Below, piece by piece: positions 1-5,319 of a DNA stretch of 7,500 nucleotides. The DNA comes from Ignavibacteriales bacterium (GTDB taxonomy: Bacteria > Bacteroidota > Ignavibacteria > Ignavibacteriales > Ignavibacteriaceae), in NCBI GenBank assembly GCA_020061995.1, contig JAGUXE010000400.1, positions 1 to 7,500 on the forward strand, written 5' to 3'. Below the pieces are notes generated by a model, which saw only the letters and a program-made list of their open reading frames with translations, ran no database searches and was not told where the DNA came from. Position 1 is the stretch's first letter, and every line of letters starts with the position of its first letter. The position numbers were made by a program, and so were the translations under genes.

Positions 1-355
1 GTTTTATTTTTGAAGTGCTGCCATTTGATAGTGAACCTAATCCCCAAAAGAACTTTTCATTAGATCTTTCGCTTGTTAGTGATTCTATGTATTCCTGTAG
101 AGATGGTGCTGTTTCTTTTTCATAAGTATTAATAACCATGATGGCAGAGCCGGGAGACTCAACAAATAGATACCTTGCGCTATTTTCTCCATTATCCTCG
201 GTTACTTTCCAATTACTTGGTATTGAAAATGAAATGTCATTTTTTTGGTATTTAGTGGTTTTCTGCAAATCAGCGGATTCTTCATCCGTTGATAAGTTAC
301 AGGCACATAAGTTCAGTGAGAAAATGACTAAAAGACAAAGGTTAATTATTTTCAT
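1..355 (-). CDS. Putative lipoprotein, 3' end outside window
   Basis: This is an open frame of 118 codons running off the left edge of the window, so only the N-terminal part is seen. The start ATG at 355 is followed by a signal peptide: K2, a hydrophobic stretch of about 14 residues, then a lipobox-like L-C-A-C with the candidate lipidated cysteine at residue 19. The following N20 would not favour inner-membrane retention by the Asp+2 rule. After a polar linker comes a segment containing FSIPSNWKV, like the start of PsbP/DUF1795-type small periplasmic domains; that assignment is only suggestive. The start lies inside the preceding gene (14-nt overlap), with a weak GGA nine bases upstream, so the two genes probably form an operon within one cassette. 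The likely location is a lipid-anchored protein on the periplasmic side. Function is unknown. Confidence 0.75.
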   Translation of the reverse strand, partial: MKIINLCLLVIFSLNLCACNLSTDEESADLQKTTKYQKNDISFSIPSNWKVTEDNGENSARYLFVESPGSAIMVINTYEKETAPSLQEYIESLTSERSNEKFFWGLGSLSNGSTSKIK

Positions 356-626
356 ATTGATTTTTCCGGCGGTCAATAATGGCTGTGGCTGATTTCTTTA
401 GCCACTCATCAGAATTTTCTTCTGTTAATAACCACTCGGCAAGCTCAACTGCTTTTGGATTATTTTTGCTGCTGAGTTCATACAGTGCTGATGTGGCGCA
501 TGATTGCTCGTTATCATAGTCCAAAACGAGTTCAATCAAAATGTCTTCTGGTAATTCTTCCCAGTTCGGCTCAATTTCTGGATGGCAAAATTGAATTGCT
601 CGTTTTTTATCTAATGTTAAGTTCAT
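342..626 (-). CDS. Small acidic helical protein, unknown function
   Basis: A 94-aa protein that I do not recognise. It is acidic and predicted to be almost entirely alpha-helical, with a central part (about residues 25-85) resembling paired HEAT-like helices: an ELVLDYDNEQ helix, then a Leu/Ala-rich helix, then a Trp-containing helix. It could be a small adaptor or immunity-like protein, but nothing proves this. I chose the ATG at 626 rather than the in-frame ATG at 692, because the longer version reads through an R'-like box (GTTAGCC) and gives an Arg/Tyr-rich leader unlike a protein. No clear Shine-Dalgarno sequence precedes it, which is common for cassette genes. Its 3' end overlaps the downstream lipoprotein gene by 14 nt, and no attC separates them, so they share a cassette. 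Confidence 0.7.
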   Translation of the reverse strand: MNLTLDKKRAIQFCHPEIEPNWEELPEDILIELVLDYDNEQSCATSALYELSSKNNPKAVELAEWLLTEENSDEWLKKSATAIIDRRKNQYENN

Positions 627-763
627 GTTGTTATGCTTGTTATAATATTTTGAATTACGTGTCGGGCTAACGAGGGTGCAGAAAAACATCATTGCTGAGG
701 TTGGAGCATGTAAATATTTGATTATTCAAGTATTAAGGTTTCAATTTTAGGATTTTTCTACAG
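627..763. other. Non-coding leader of the left cassette
   Basis: These 137 bases lie between an attC and the first gene of the left cassette, longer than the 3-30 base leaders elsewhere in the array. I see no convincing gene. On the minus strand it contains CTCCAAC (around 698-704) and GTTAGCC (665-671), which resemble R'' and R' boxes, but the 28 bases between them do not form a convincing stem. It could be the scar of a degraded attC or simply a long leader. Confidence 0.4.
642..670 (-). promoter_or_regulatory. Weak sigma-70-like promoter candidate
   Basis: On the minus strand, TTAGCC (670-665, three of six matches to TTGACA) is separated by 17 bases from TATTAT (647-642, five of six matches to TATAAT), ending 15 bases upstream of the ATG at 626. 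This would give a very short leader. Spacing and the -10 are good, but the -35 is poor and the region is AT-rich, so chance is a real alternative. It is the only candidate I noticed for a cassette-borne promoter in the window. Confidence 0.25.
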
Positions 764-855
764 CATCAACGTCATAGCTGACGGGCGCGGCGGGGAGTCG
801 ATTGGGCGATAGTCGCGGGCTGTCACCGCGTCCGTCGTCGAGCAACTTGTTATCG
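764..855 (-). repeat. attC recombination site 1 (92 bp)
   Basis: The integron attC of the cassette holding the two-membrane-segment gene. The outer boxes on the minus strand are CGATAAC (855-849, R'') and GTTGATG (770-764, R'), both degenerate beyond the AAC/GTT core. The inner arms GACGGGCGCGG (plus 780-790) and CCGCGTCCGTC (plus 826-836) pair at 10 of 11 positions and form the folded bottom-strand hairpin that integron integrase recognises. The gene's TGA stop lies six bases upstream of R''. The internal sequence is shared with the other five long sites. Confidence 0.92.
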
Positions 856-861
856 CAATAA

Positions 862-1410
862 TCATCTAATTGAAAATCTAATACCCAAATCTTTTCTTGG
901 AACAGCCATGATAAAAAGTCGATCATCGTTCTTAATAGAACTCTCTGAAATTGTTTTTGAGTTATTAAGTTTGACATTTTCTTTTTCTTGTTTCAGGTAA
1001 AGCTCTGAATCATAATTGAAGCGAAGAAATCTGATTTTATCTTTGGCATCAGTGGTCTCTAAATATTCAATAATTAAATTTATTAAATCGAAAATTTGTG
1101 TATTTTTAGGAGCTTTTAGATAATGATCTTTTCCATCTGATGATGACTCAACTATGAAACTGATAAATTCTTGATTATTAAACTTTTTATATTTTATGAT
1201 TTTGGCTGGTATTATGGATATGAATAAAGCAGTAATAAATAATGTGATGTATCCTGTAATGCCAAATTTATTGAAATCAATAGTAGCCAATCCAAAAAAG
1301 CCTAATGGCTCTATAAATGTCCACAGTGATGCAAAAACCCCAATAAAAATCATAATATAAGATTTTGTTTGGAGATTTGGTATGTTGCCAATTGGTGTAT
1401 GTTTGGTCAT
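862..1410 (-). CDS. Two-TM protein with ubiquitin-like C-terminal domain
   Basis: A 182-aa protein. The ATG at 1410 is chosen because the longer open frame runs through the upstream attC and would add a spurious repeat-encoded leader. The start lies 3 bases past the R' box and has no visible Shine-Dalgarno sequence. Two hydrophobic segments (about residues 18-42 and 50-72) predict an inner-membrane anchor. The cytosolic remainder (about 82-170) has the rhythm of a beta-grasp/ubiquitin-like domain: a first strand pair ending before T104, a helix at 107-118, a strand around RFLRFNYD, then LNNSKTISESSIKNDDRLFI, which matches the typical 'L..skTl.e..I.dgD.L.i' ending of ubiquitin-like and YukD/EsaB-like folds. 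No C-terminal diglycine is present. The fold call is pattern-based inference. The gene is alone in its cassette. Function is unknown. Confidence 0.75.
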   Translation of the reverse strand: MTKHTPIGNIPNLQTKSYIMIFIGVFASLWTFIEPLGFFGLATIDFNKFGITGYITLFITALFISIIPAKIIKYKKFNNQEFISFIVESSSDGKDHYLKAPKNTQIFDLINLIIEYLETTDAKDKIRFLRFNYDSELYLKQEKENVKLNNSKTISESSIKNDDRLFIMAVPRKDLGIRFSIR

Positions 1411-1413
1411 TAA

Positions 1414-1504
1414 CGATAACGTCATGTGTGACGGGCGGGGCGGGGAGTAAATTGTGCGAAGTCGTGGGCTGTCACCGCGTCCGTCGTCGACATAATTGTT
1501 AGAA
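1414..1504 (-). repeat. attC recombination site 2 (91 bp)
   Basis: The integron attC downstream of the AlbA_2-type gene. The minus-strand boxes are TTCTAAC (1504-1498, R'') and GTTATCG (1420-1414, R'). The TAA stop of the upstream reading frame lies within the R'' box, a common economy in cassettes. It has the same inner stem as the other long sites, with one arm variant (GACGGGCGGGG at 1430-1440). Confidence 0.92.
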
Positions 1505-1780
1505 GCTTTTGTTGTGTTCTTCATCAAGTAAAATAACGTCATTCAAACTGAATTTTTCATGTTTAACATTGCAGTTTATTAGCAAGTCTTTTTTTATTGG
1601 GAGCGGAATATTGTCGCCATAAATGGTTGCTGATAATGTGCTAGAATGGCTTTTATTTGATAGTAAGAATATAGGCTCTTCAAAATATATGATGCTTTTG
1701 GGAAGAATTTTTTCTATATTCATAGTTATATGCCATTCTTGAGATGTTTCTTCAATAATTAGAGGCTCTATTTTTTGCAT
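1499..1780 (-). CDS. C-terminal part of split AlbA_2 protein
   Basis: A 93-codon open frame starting at ATG 1780. I read it as the distal part of the AlbA_2-family protein rather than a separate gene. The same frame stays open upstream of this ATG as far as the A7 run at 1894, with sensible protein sequence throughout. No Shine-Dalgarno sequence precedes the ATG, and no attC or leader separates it from the upstream frame. It has no domain I recognise; the composition suggests beta-strands alternating with short helices. If translated independently it would be a small soluble protein of unknown function. The TAA stop falls inside the R'' box of the following attC. Confidence 0.4.
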   Translation of the reverse strand: MQKIEPLIIEETSQEWHITMNIEKILPKSIIYFEEPIFLLSNKSHSSTLSATIYGDNIPLPIKKDLLINCNVKHEKFSLNDVILLDEEHNKSF

Positions 1781-1824
1781 TAGCTTTTTAGTATTTATTG
1801 TCGCTTGTGTTTTGATTATGGCTG

Positions 1825-2682
1825 TTAGATGATTATGGTATTTTTCAATTTTTTGGGGAATATCTTTGTTTTTAATGAAACTGCATTCTTCAGTTTTTTT
1901 GCAATTAGCAATATGCTTATCCCTGTTGCGACAATGGGAGATGTATTGGCTATGCTGAAATTTAATTTATTTATTTTCTTTTTTACATGGTAATGAAGAA
2001 ACAACTTACGGTAGTATTCCCTGTTGGGAGTGCCTATGTTTAGTATCACTCTATATCGGTCGCCAAAATATGAATTATCGTGATCTCCATCGAAATCTGA
2101 TATGTTTTTATAGATTGATGAACCAATATCTATAGCATCTAATTCAATAGTATCGCCTTGTATTGTTTTTTCTTCATTATTTGAAAAGTTTATATTTAAT
2201 GTAGGAGTAGATGTGTTTTCACTATCTTTTTTTCCCATATCAAATATTTCATCAGGGCTTGCTTCTGTTGTTGAACTGCCTCTTCTGATATATACAACAT
2301 TCTTTTTTAGCTTTCCATAGTCTTTTTTTAAGAAGACTGGTCTTTTAGTGTGCGTAATTTCAATAACGCCAACTTTTTTATGTTCTAAAATAATGGTTTT
2401 ATATGTGAAGTTTATTGGTATCTGTGTCTTCTCATTAACAAATTGTTGAATTTGAGCATCATCGAGGTCTTCATTTATGCCTAAAGTTAATGCTTTAGTA
2501 TCTTTGTTTTCTTGAACTCCAATTAGAATATGTGCGTCAGTGCGCCGCCAAGCATTCGCAAATGCTAAAATATCTTTTAACAACTCAGATTTTATAAAAT
2601 CATTTTCATTATTAAAACGATATTGTTCTCTCTTAAAATCAAGAGTTGCGCTTTCGTTTTCGTATAGTAAGTCTTCGTACAT
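1825..2682 (-). CDS. AlbA_2/Schlafen-like N-terminal frame
   Basis: A zero-frame product of 285 aa. Residues 8-19 hold the family's opening motif (ENESATLDFKRE). Residues 34-56 match the 'L.kDi.AfAN......iliGV' helix-strand of AlbA_2, but the usual small Gly-rich turn is replaced by WRRTDA, a variant I associate with a subset of this family. Residues 105-150 contain the strand IEITHTKRPVFL and the RRGSSTTEASPDEI segment typical of the domain's end. AlbA_2 domains are predicted to bind nucleic acid; in eukaryotic Schlafens the related fold carries tRNA/rRNA nuclease activity, and acidic E8, E10, D15 and E19 are possible equivalents here (inference). Residues 264-285 are probably out-of-frame sequence after the A7 run. 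The start at 2682 lies 22 bases past R' and lacks a Shine-Dalgarno sequence. Confidence 0.8.
   Translation of the reverse strand: MYEDLLYENESATLDFKREQYRFNNENDFIKSELLKDILAFANAWRRTDAHILIGVQENKDTKALTLGINEDLDDAQIQQFVNEKTQIPINFTYKTIILEHKKVGVIEITHTKRPVFLKKDYGKLKKNVVYIRRGSSTTEASPDEIFDMGKKDSENTSTPTLNINFSNNEEKTIQGDTIELDAIDIGSSIYKNISDFDGDHDNSYFGDRYRVILNIGTPNREYYRKLFLHYHVKKKINKLNFSIANTSPIVATGISILLIAKKLKNAVSLKTKIFPKKLKNTIII
1894..1900 (-). other. Candidate -1 slippery heptamer A-AAA-AAA
   Basis: The minus strand reads GC A AAA AAA CTG, with zero-frame codons GCA AAA AAA CTG. Both tRNA-Lys pairings are preserved after a one-base backward slip, and the next codon becomes ACT, entering the long open downstream frame. 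A-rich heptamers of this type support -1 frameshifting and transcriptional slippage in bacteria, for example in insertion-sequence transposases. I found no clear stimulatory hairpin or internal Shine-Dalgarno sequence, so a simple missing A is at least as likely. Confidence 0.45.
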
Positions 2683-2704
2683 ATGTGTCGTGATGTTTTT
2701 GTGC

Positions 2705-2795
2705 TTCTAACGTCCAGCATGACGGGCGCGGTGGGGAGTCGATTGGACGAAGACGCGGGCTGTCACCGCGTCCGTCGTCGATGTGTTTGTTAGGC
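2705..2795 (-). repeat. attC recombination site 3 (91 bp)
   Basis: The integron attC of the two-gene membrane-protein cassette. The minus-strand boxes are GCCTAAC (2795-2789, a perfect RYYYAAC) and GTTAGAA (2711-2705, one mismatch to GTTRRRY). The TAA stop of the preceding gene is embedded in R''. The inner stem uses GACGGGCGCGG and CCGCGTCCGTC arms as in the other long sites. The loop differs from its siblings, as expected for the variable terminal structure. Confidence 0.93.
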
Positions 2796-3077
2796 TTTTT
2801 TATCTGAAAAATTATTTTTTTCAACATCATAGGATCTTACATGAGATCGAATAATATTCGTATATTGTATTTTAGCCTCATTCTTTGTTATTAGCTTTTC
2901 TTTTTCTGCTTTGCGAACTTGCTCAAGTGCCTTTTCAGTATTGGGATCGTACTTGTGACCTTTAATTATTACAAAATGCACATTAAATAAAAAAATCCCA
3001 AACGGTATGAAGTATTCTAATCTTAGTGCATCTGGATTAAGAAAATCTATTTTTTTAATAGCCGGTAGAAAAAGCAT
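2790..3077 (-). CDS. Distal frame of the split two-TM protein
   Basis: A 95-aa open frame from ATG 3077. It holds one membrane helix (about residues 23-42), then a charged, probably helical C-terminal half. The same frame extends upstream without stops to the T7 run at 3102 and encodes GGFFGIVLHWLS just before this methionine, so I regard it as the distal part of the 137-aa protein that begins at 3202. No Shine-Dalgarno sequence supports independent initiation. The TAA stop lies in the R'' box of the following attC. Function is unknown. Confidence 0.45.
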   Translation of the reverse strand: MLFLPAIKKIDFLNPDALRLEYFIPFGIFLFNVHFVIIKGHKYDPNTEKALEQVRKAEKEKLITKNEAKIQYTNIIRSHVRSYDVEKNNFSDKKA

Positions 3078-3101
3078 TGATAACCAATGAAGTACTATGC
3101 C

Positions 3102-3108
3102 AAAAAAA
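3102..3108 (-). other. Candidate -1 slippery heptamer T-TTT-TTG region
   Basis: The minus strand reads GGGGG followed by seven T and GG. The zero-frame codons are GTT TTT TTG, so T-TTT-TTG matches the X-XXY-YYZ slippery pattern (U-UUU-UUG in RNA), and a -1 slip leads to TTT GGC ATA in the long open frame. The adjoining G5 run could also suffer an indel. No obvious downstream stem-loop was found by eye. Confidence 0.4.
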
Positions 3109-3198
3109 CCCCCATTGCAGTTCCTGATGGATTTTTAAGGAAGAGCAGATCAATTGCACGTTTAATTATTGATGTAATATCATCATAAATATTATTGT

Positions 3199-3960
3199 TC
3201 ACACCTTTCTCCCAAGAACACCGTCATGTTCATATGTCTTTGAATCCTTCTCGGCTTTTGGAAAAATGCTTTTCATTCCATCATCATTAAAGAAATCATT
3301 TTTATCGAAATGCTCATCAATGTATTTGATTATCTCAAAAGCTTCGTAATAGTTATTTCCGTACCATCCTTTCTTGATTCTTGTTTTTATAATTCGTTGA
3401 TTGAGATGTAGCAATAATATTAAAACTATGGGTATGGCAATATAAAACAAATCCAAGTAATTTAAAAAAGACATTAAAGTCAAAGCTATGATGGAAATTA
3501 TTAGAAATAAATATGATTTGTAATCTTTAGCAATTCTGTTAATTATTACGGCTTCTATTACAGTATTGTATGCCTTGTTTTCGTTTTTTTTAACATTATT
3601 GATATTAGACAAAGTGCTTATAAGGATGTTTCCAAATGGAATAATATCAAATACGATTGCAAGGGGGCTGTACCGTTTATTTTTTTCAAGGTTTTTTATA
3701 GAAAATTCTACCTCAAACAACGATGCGTTAATTCTAATTAATCTTAATTCTTTATCATGTTCTGTTGTAGATGTGTCTTTTTCTTTTTCGGACTCTAAAG
3801 TTTCTCTCATTGATTCAATTTTTGTTTTTTTTGATTTTGTTATAATTAATTTGATCTTCTCTTCTAAAATAGCCTCTTCACTAGTCAAGCCTAAAAGTAA
3901 TTTAAAAACATGAATAATGGGATATAGTGTAATCTTAATGCTTTCAAGCAAATGTCTCAT
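3199..3960 (-). CDS. Membrane protein with coiled coil, first gene of a pair
   Basis: A 253-aa protein that I do not recognise by name. I chose the ATG at 3960 over the in-frame GTG at 3969 because AGGTGA lies five bases upstream of the ATG and nothing suitable precedes the GTG. The N-terminus has a hydrophobic or amphipathic helix (about residues 8-25), then a highly charged Lys/Glu-rich region likely to form a coiled coil (about 28-95). A moderately hydrophobic stretch (about 97-118) follows, then two membrane helices (about 148-166 and 169-186). The cytosolic tail has KKGWYGNNYYEAFEII, a pattern I recall from uncharacterised bacterial membrane proteins. Its stop overlaps the next gene's GTG start by four bases, implying translational coupling and a joint function. 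It follows a perfect R' box (GTTAGGC). Confidence 0.8.
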   Translation of the reverse strand: MRHLLESIKITLYPIIHVFKLLLGLTSEEAILEEKIKLIITKSKKTKIESMRETLESEKEKDTSTTEHDKELRLIRINASLFEVEFSIKNLEKNKRYSPLAIVFDIIPFGNILISTLSNINNVKKNENKAYNTVIEAVIINRIAKDYKSYLFLIISIIALTLMSFLNYLDLFYIAIPIVLILLLHLNQRIIKTRIKKGWYGNNYYEAFEIIKYIDEHFDKNDFFNDDGMKSIFPKAEKDSKTYEHDGVLGRKV

Positions 3961-3982
3961 AATATTCACCTAGTGGTTTACA

Positions 3983-4073
3983 GCCTAACGTCAAATCTGA
4001 CGGGCGCGGCGGGGAGTAAATTGTTGGAACTCGCGGGCTGTCACCGCGTCCGTCGTCGAGAATCTTGTTAGAA
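3983..4073 (-). repeat. attC recombination site 4 (91 bp)
   Basis: The integron attC downstream of the HEPN-like gene. The minus-strand boxes are TTCTAAC (4073-4067) and GTTAGGC (3989-3983); the latter is a perfect GTTRRRY. The inner arms GACGGGCGCGG and CCGCGTCCGTC match the other long sites. The gene's TAA stop lies 9 bases upstream of the R'' box. Confidence 0.93.
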
Positions 4074-4082
4074 TTTTTAAGT

Positions 4083-5216
4083 TTAACCATTTGAAAATTG
4101 CAAATATTTTACGATTTGTGCAAAGACCAATAAACCAACTAAAGAATCTTTTTGCCTATATTGTTCTTTAGAACTTGCTCCATGAGCAACAGAGTGCCTA
4201 CTTAATAAGTTGTCATATCTACTGGGTAGAAAATCTCTGAAATAACAATTGGATAGATATTCTTTGAACCTTTCAGGAAGAAAGCTTGTTAACGAGGAGT
4301 ATTTTTTAAATGTCTTTTCTGTAACATGATTAACTAATGGGTTTTGTCTCCGACCTTCTTTTTCAGGATTATCTTTGATGAAGTCGTACCTCATTAGCCC
4401 TTCAATCTTAGGATAAATTATTGATGATGAGCTTATGTAATCTTCGTTGTTATGTCTGTCGAGTGCTATTTCTAAAAACTCAATAAATGGTTTTAATTCA
4501 ATATTTTTTATCCAGATCGGAATCCATTCTTGCAGATGATCAATTATATCTCTATTTATTTTTTCAATAAGTTCGTCAATATCCCAATCTGATTTAGCGT
4601 AATTAATAATGGATTCTATGGTTGAGAACTTGAGTGCCGAAAACAAAAACCAATTTTGGCTAAGTATTTTGAGCCATACAGAATTGTCAATCTTATGAAT
4701 ACTTTTGAATGATAAATAAGTAAAATATTCTCCAATAAGCTTTTCTATGTCATATGTAATTTTAAAATCTCTGTCGTTAAGTGGTGAAAAGTCAAACACA
4801 TATAATTGATCCCAACCAATAGGTAGGATGCAAAAATATGCGTGATCTTCGGGAAAATTAATGTTTCCGATCTTAACGCGAGTAAAAGCTAGAAGGTCAT
4901 CTTTCGTTACTTCTTGGCCTTTTTTTACTTCTTTTGCTTTAACAATACCTTCGGCAATTAGTTCAGCCTCATTTATGTATATATTAGCTTTTAAGTCATG
5001 CGATATTAATACAACCATTGTTTTTATTTCCGATGGAAATATGTTTACTGGAAGCATGGATAATATCTTTTGAGGAAAGCCTTCCAAATATTTTAGATGT
5101 AAATCTCCATCTTCTATTGAGGTTGCGCCCAAACACTGGATATTAACAAGTTCATCCTTTTTCGCTGATTTTAGAGAATAACCTGCTATTCTTTCTTTTA
5201 GTTGTAGTTGGTACAT
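4083..5216 (-). CDS. HEPN-like C-terminal domain protein
   Basis: A 377-aa soluble protein, alone in its cassette. The N-terminal two-thirds (about 1-240) is mixed alpha/beta and unrecognised. The C-terminal third is helical. A helix with YPKIEGLMRYDF (about 268-279) resembles the 'iEg.lR' helix that opens several HEPN-type domains. Near the end lies R340-HSVA-H345-G, an R-x4-H motif matching the catalytic Rx4-6H of HEPN ribonucleases and closely resembling the 'NRHxxxHG' ending of uncharacterised HEPN-related families. HEPN proteins are often RNases in toxin-antitoxin, abortive-infection and CRISPR-linked systems, so RNA cleavage triggered by stress or phage is plausible, but this is inference. 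The start ATG lies 12 bases past the R' box, without a Shine-Dalgarno sequence. No antitoxin-like partner gene is present. Confidence 0.8.
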   Translation of the reverse strand: MYQLQLKERIAGYSLKSAKKDELVNIQCLGATSIEDGDLHLKYLEGFPQKILSMLPVNIFPSEIKTMVVLISHDLKANIYINEAELIAEGIVKAKEVKKGQEVTKDDLLAFTRVKIGNINFPEDHAYFCILPIGWDQLYVFDFSPLNDRDFKITYDIEKLIGEYFTYLSFKSIHKIDNSVWLKILSQNWFLFSALKFSTIESIINYAKSDWDIDELIEKINRDIIDHLQEWIPIWIKNIELKPFIEFLEIALDRHNNEDYISSSSIIYPKIEGLMRYDFIKDNPEKEGRRQNPLVNHVTEKTFKKYSSLTSFLPERFKEYLSNCYFRDFLPSRYDNLLSRHSVAHGASSKEQYRQKDSLVGLLVFAQIVKYLQFSNG

Positions 5217-5227
5217 GTTTTGTTTAA

Positions 5228-5318
5228 TTCTAACGTTTAGGGTGGACGGGCGCGGCGAGGAGTAGAAAGTAAGAATCGCGGGCTGTCACCGCGTCCGTCG
5301 TCGATGTGCTCGTTAGGA
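5228..5318 (-). repeat. attC recombination site 5 (91 bp)
   Basis: The integron attC downstream of the DUF2971-type gene. The minus-strand boxes are TCCTAAC (5318-5312) and GTTAGAA (5234-5228). The inner stem is preserved, but the arm next to R' carries GGACGGGCGCGGCGAGG instead of the usual TGACGGGCGCGGCGGGG. The gene's TAA stop is one base outside the R'' box. Confidence 0.92.
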
Positions 5319-5319
5319 A

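Larger units (their letters stand above)
1499..2682 (-). pseudogene. AlbA_2 (Schlafen-like) gene, split by -1 frameshift
   Basis: Two reading frames make one 394-aa protein if a single -1 shift occurs at the A7 run at 1900-1894 (minus-strand context GCA AAA AAA CTG). The zero frame gives residues 1-263 and then a low-quality Lys/Ile-rich tail. The -1 frame stays open from the run through to the TAA at 1499, and its first residues (KKTEECSFIKNKDIPQKIEK) look like a real protein. The N-terminus is an AlbA_2 domain; the rest is an uncharacterised C-terminal region. A missing A (A8 to A7), a sequencing error, or programmed frameshifting on A-AAA-AAA all fit. There is no attC between the two parts, so they occupy one cassette. 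I list the whole locus as broken, but it may be functional. Confidence 0.65.
2790..3202 (-). pseudogene. Two-TM protein, split by -1 frameshift
   Basis: A GTG start at 3202 (overlapping the upstream stop as GTGA, with GGGAG four bases before it) opens a frame that stops at TAG 3097-3095 after 35 codons. Slipping back one base at the T7 run 3108-3102 (codons GTT TTT TTG) joins it to the frame ending at 2790 and gives a 137-aa protein. The junction then reads GTAMGVFFGIVLHW, a natural start of a membrane helix. Residues about 26-48 and 66-86 are hydrophobic. The C-terminus is a charged helix with DPNTEKALEQVRKAEKEKL and a later 'KNEAKIQYTNII' stretch, a pattern I have seen in small membrane proteins of unknown function. 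The 95-codon downstream frame starting at ATG 3077 would lack the first membrane segment. This may be a programmed shift, a real deletion, or a sequencing error. Confidence 0.6.

Noticed and set aside
138..392. Plus-strand open frame of 84 codons
   Set aside because: Antisense to the lipoprotein and 94-aa genes, which have a signal peptide, sensible composition and cassette context. The plus-strand product looks random.
764..855. attC hairpins as intrinsic terminators
   Set aside because: The stems are GC-rich but are not followed by a T run on the minus strand, and their base pattern is explained by the recombination function.
747..977. Minus-strand open frame through attC site 1, encoding a DDGRGDSPRL-type stretch
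   Set aside because: The shared peptide is a translation of the attC repeat itself, and the rest lies out of frame over the 182-aa gene. The RGD in it is not a biological motif here.
1411..1542. N-terminal extension of the 182-aa protein up to ATG 1542
   Set aside because: It would translate attC site 2 and overlap the end of the preceding cassette's gene. The first start after the R' box is at 1410.
2639..2830. Minus-strand open frame spanning attC site 3
   Set aside because: Again repeat-derived peptide in the middle, overlapping the real AlbA_2 start and the end of the small membrane protein in other frames.
3566..3913. Plus-strand open frame of 115 codons
   Set aside because: Antisense to the coiled-coil membrane gene; Phe/Ser/Leu-rich composition expected from the reverse of AT-rich Lys/Glu codons, and no start signal.
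4861..5073. Plus-strand open frame of 70 codons
   Set aside because: Antisense shadow of the HEPN-like gene, opposite to the orientation of the whole array.
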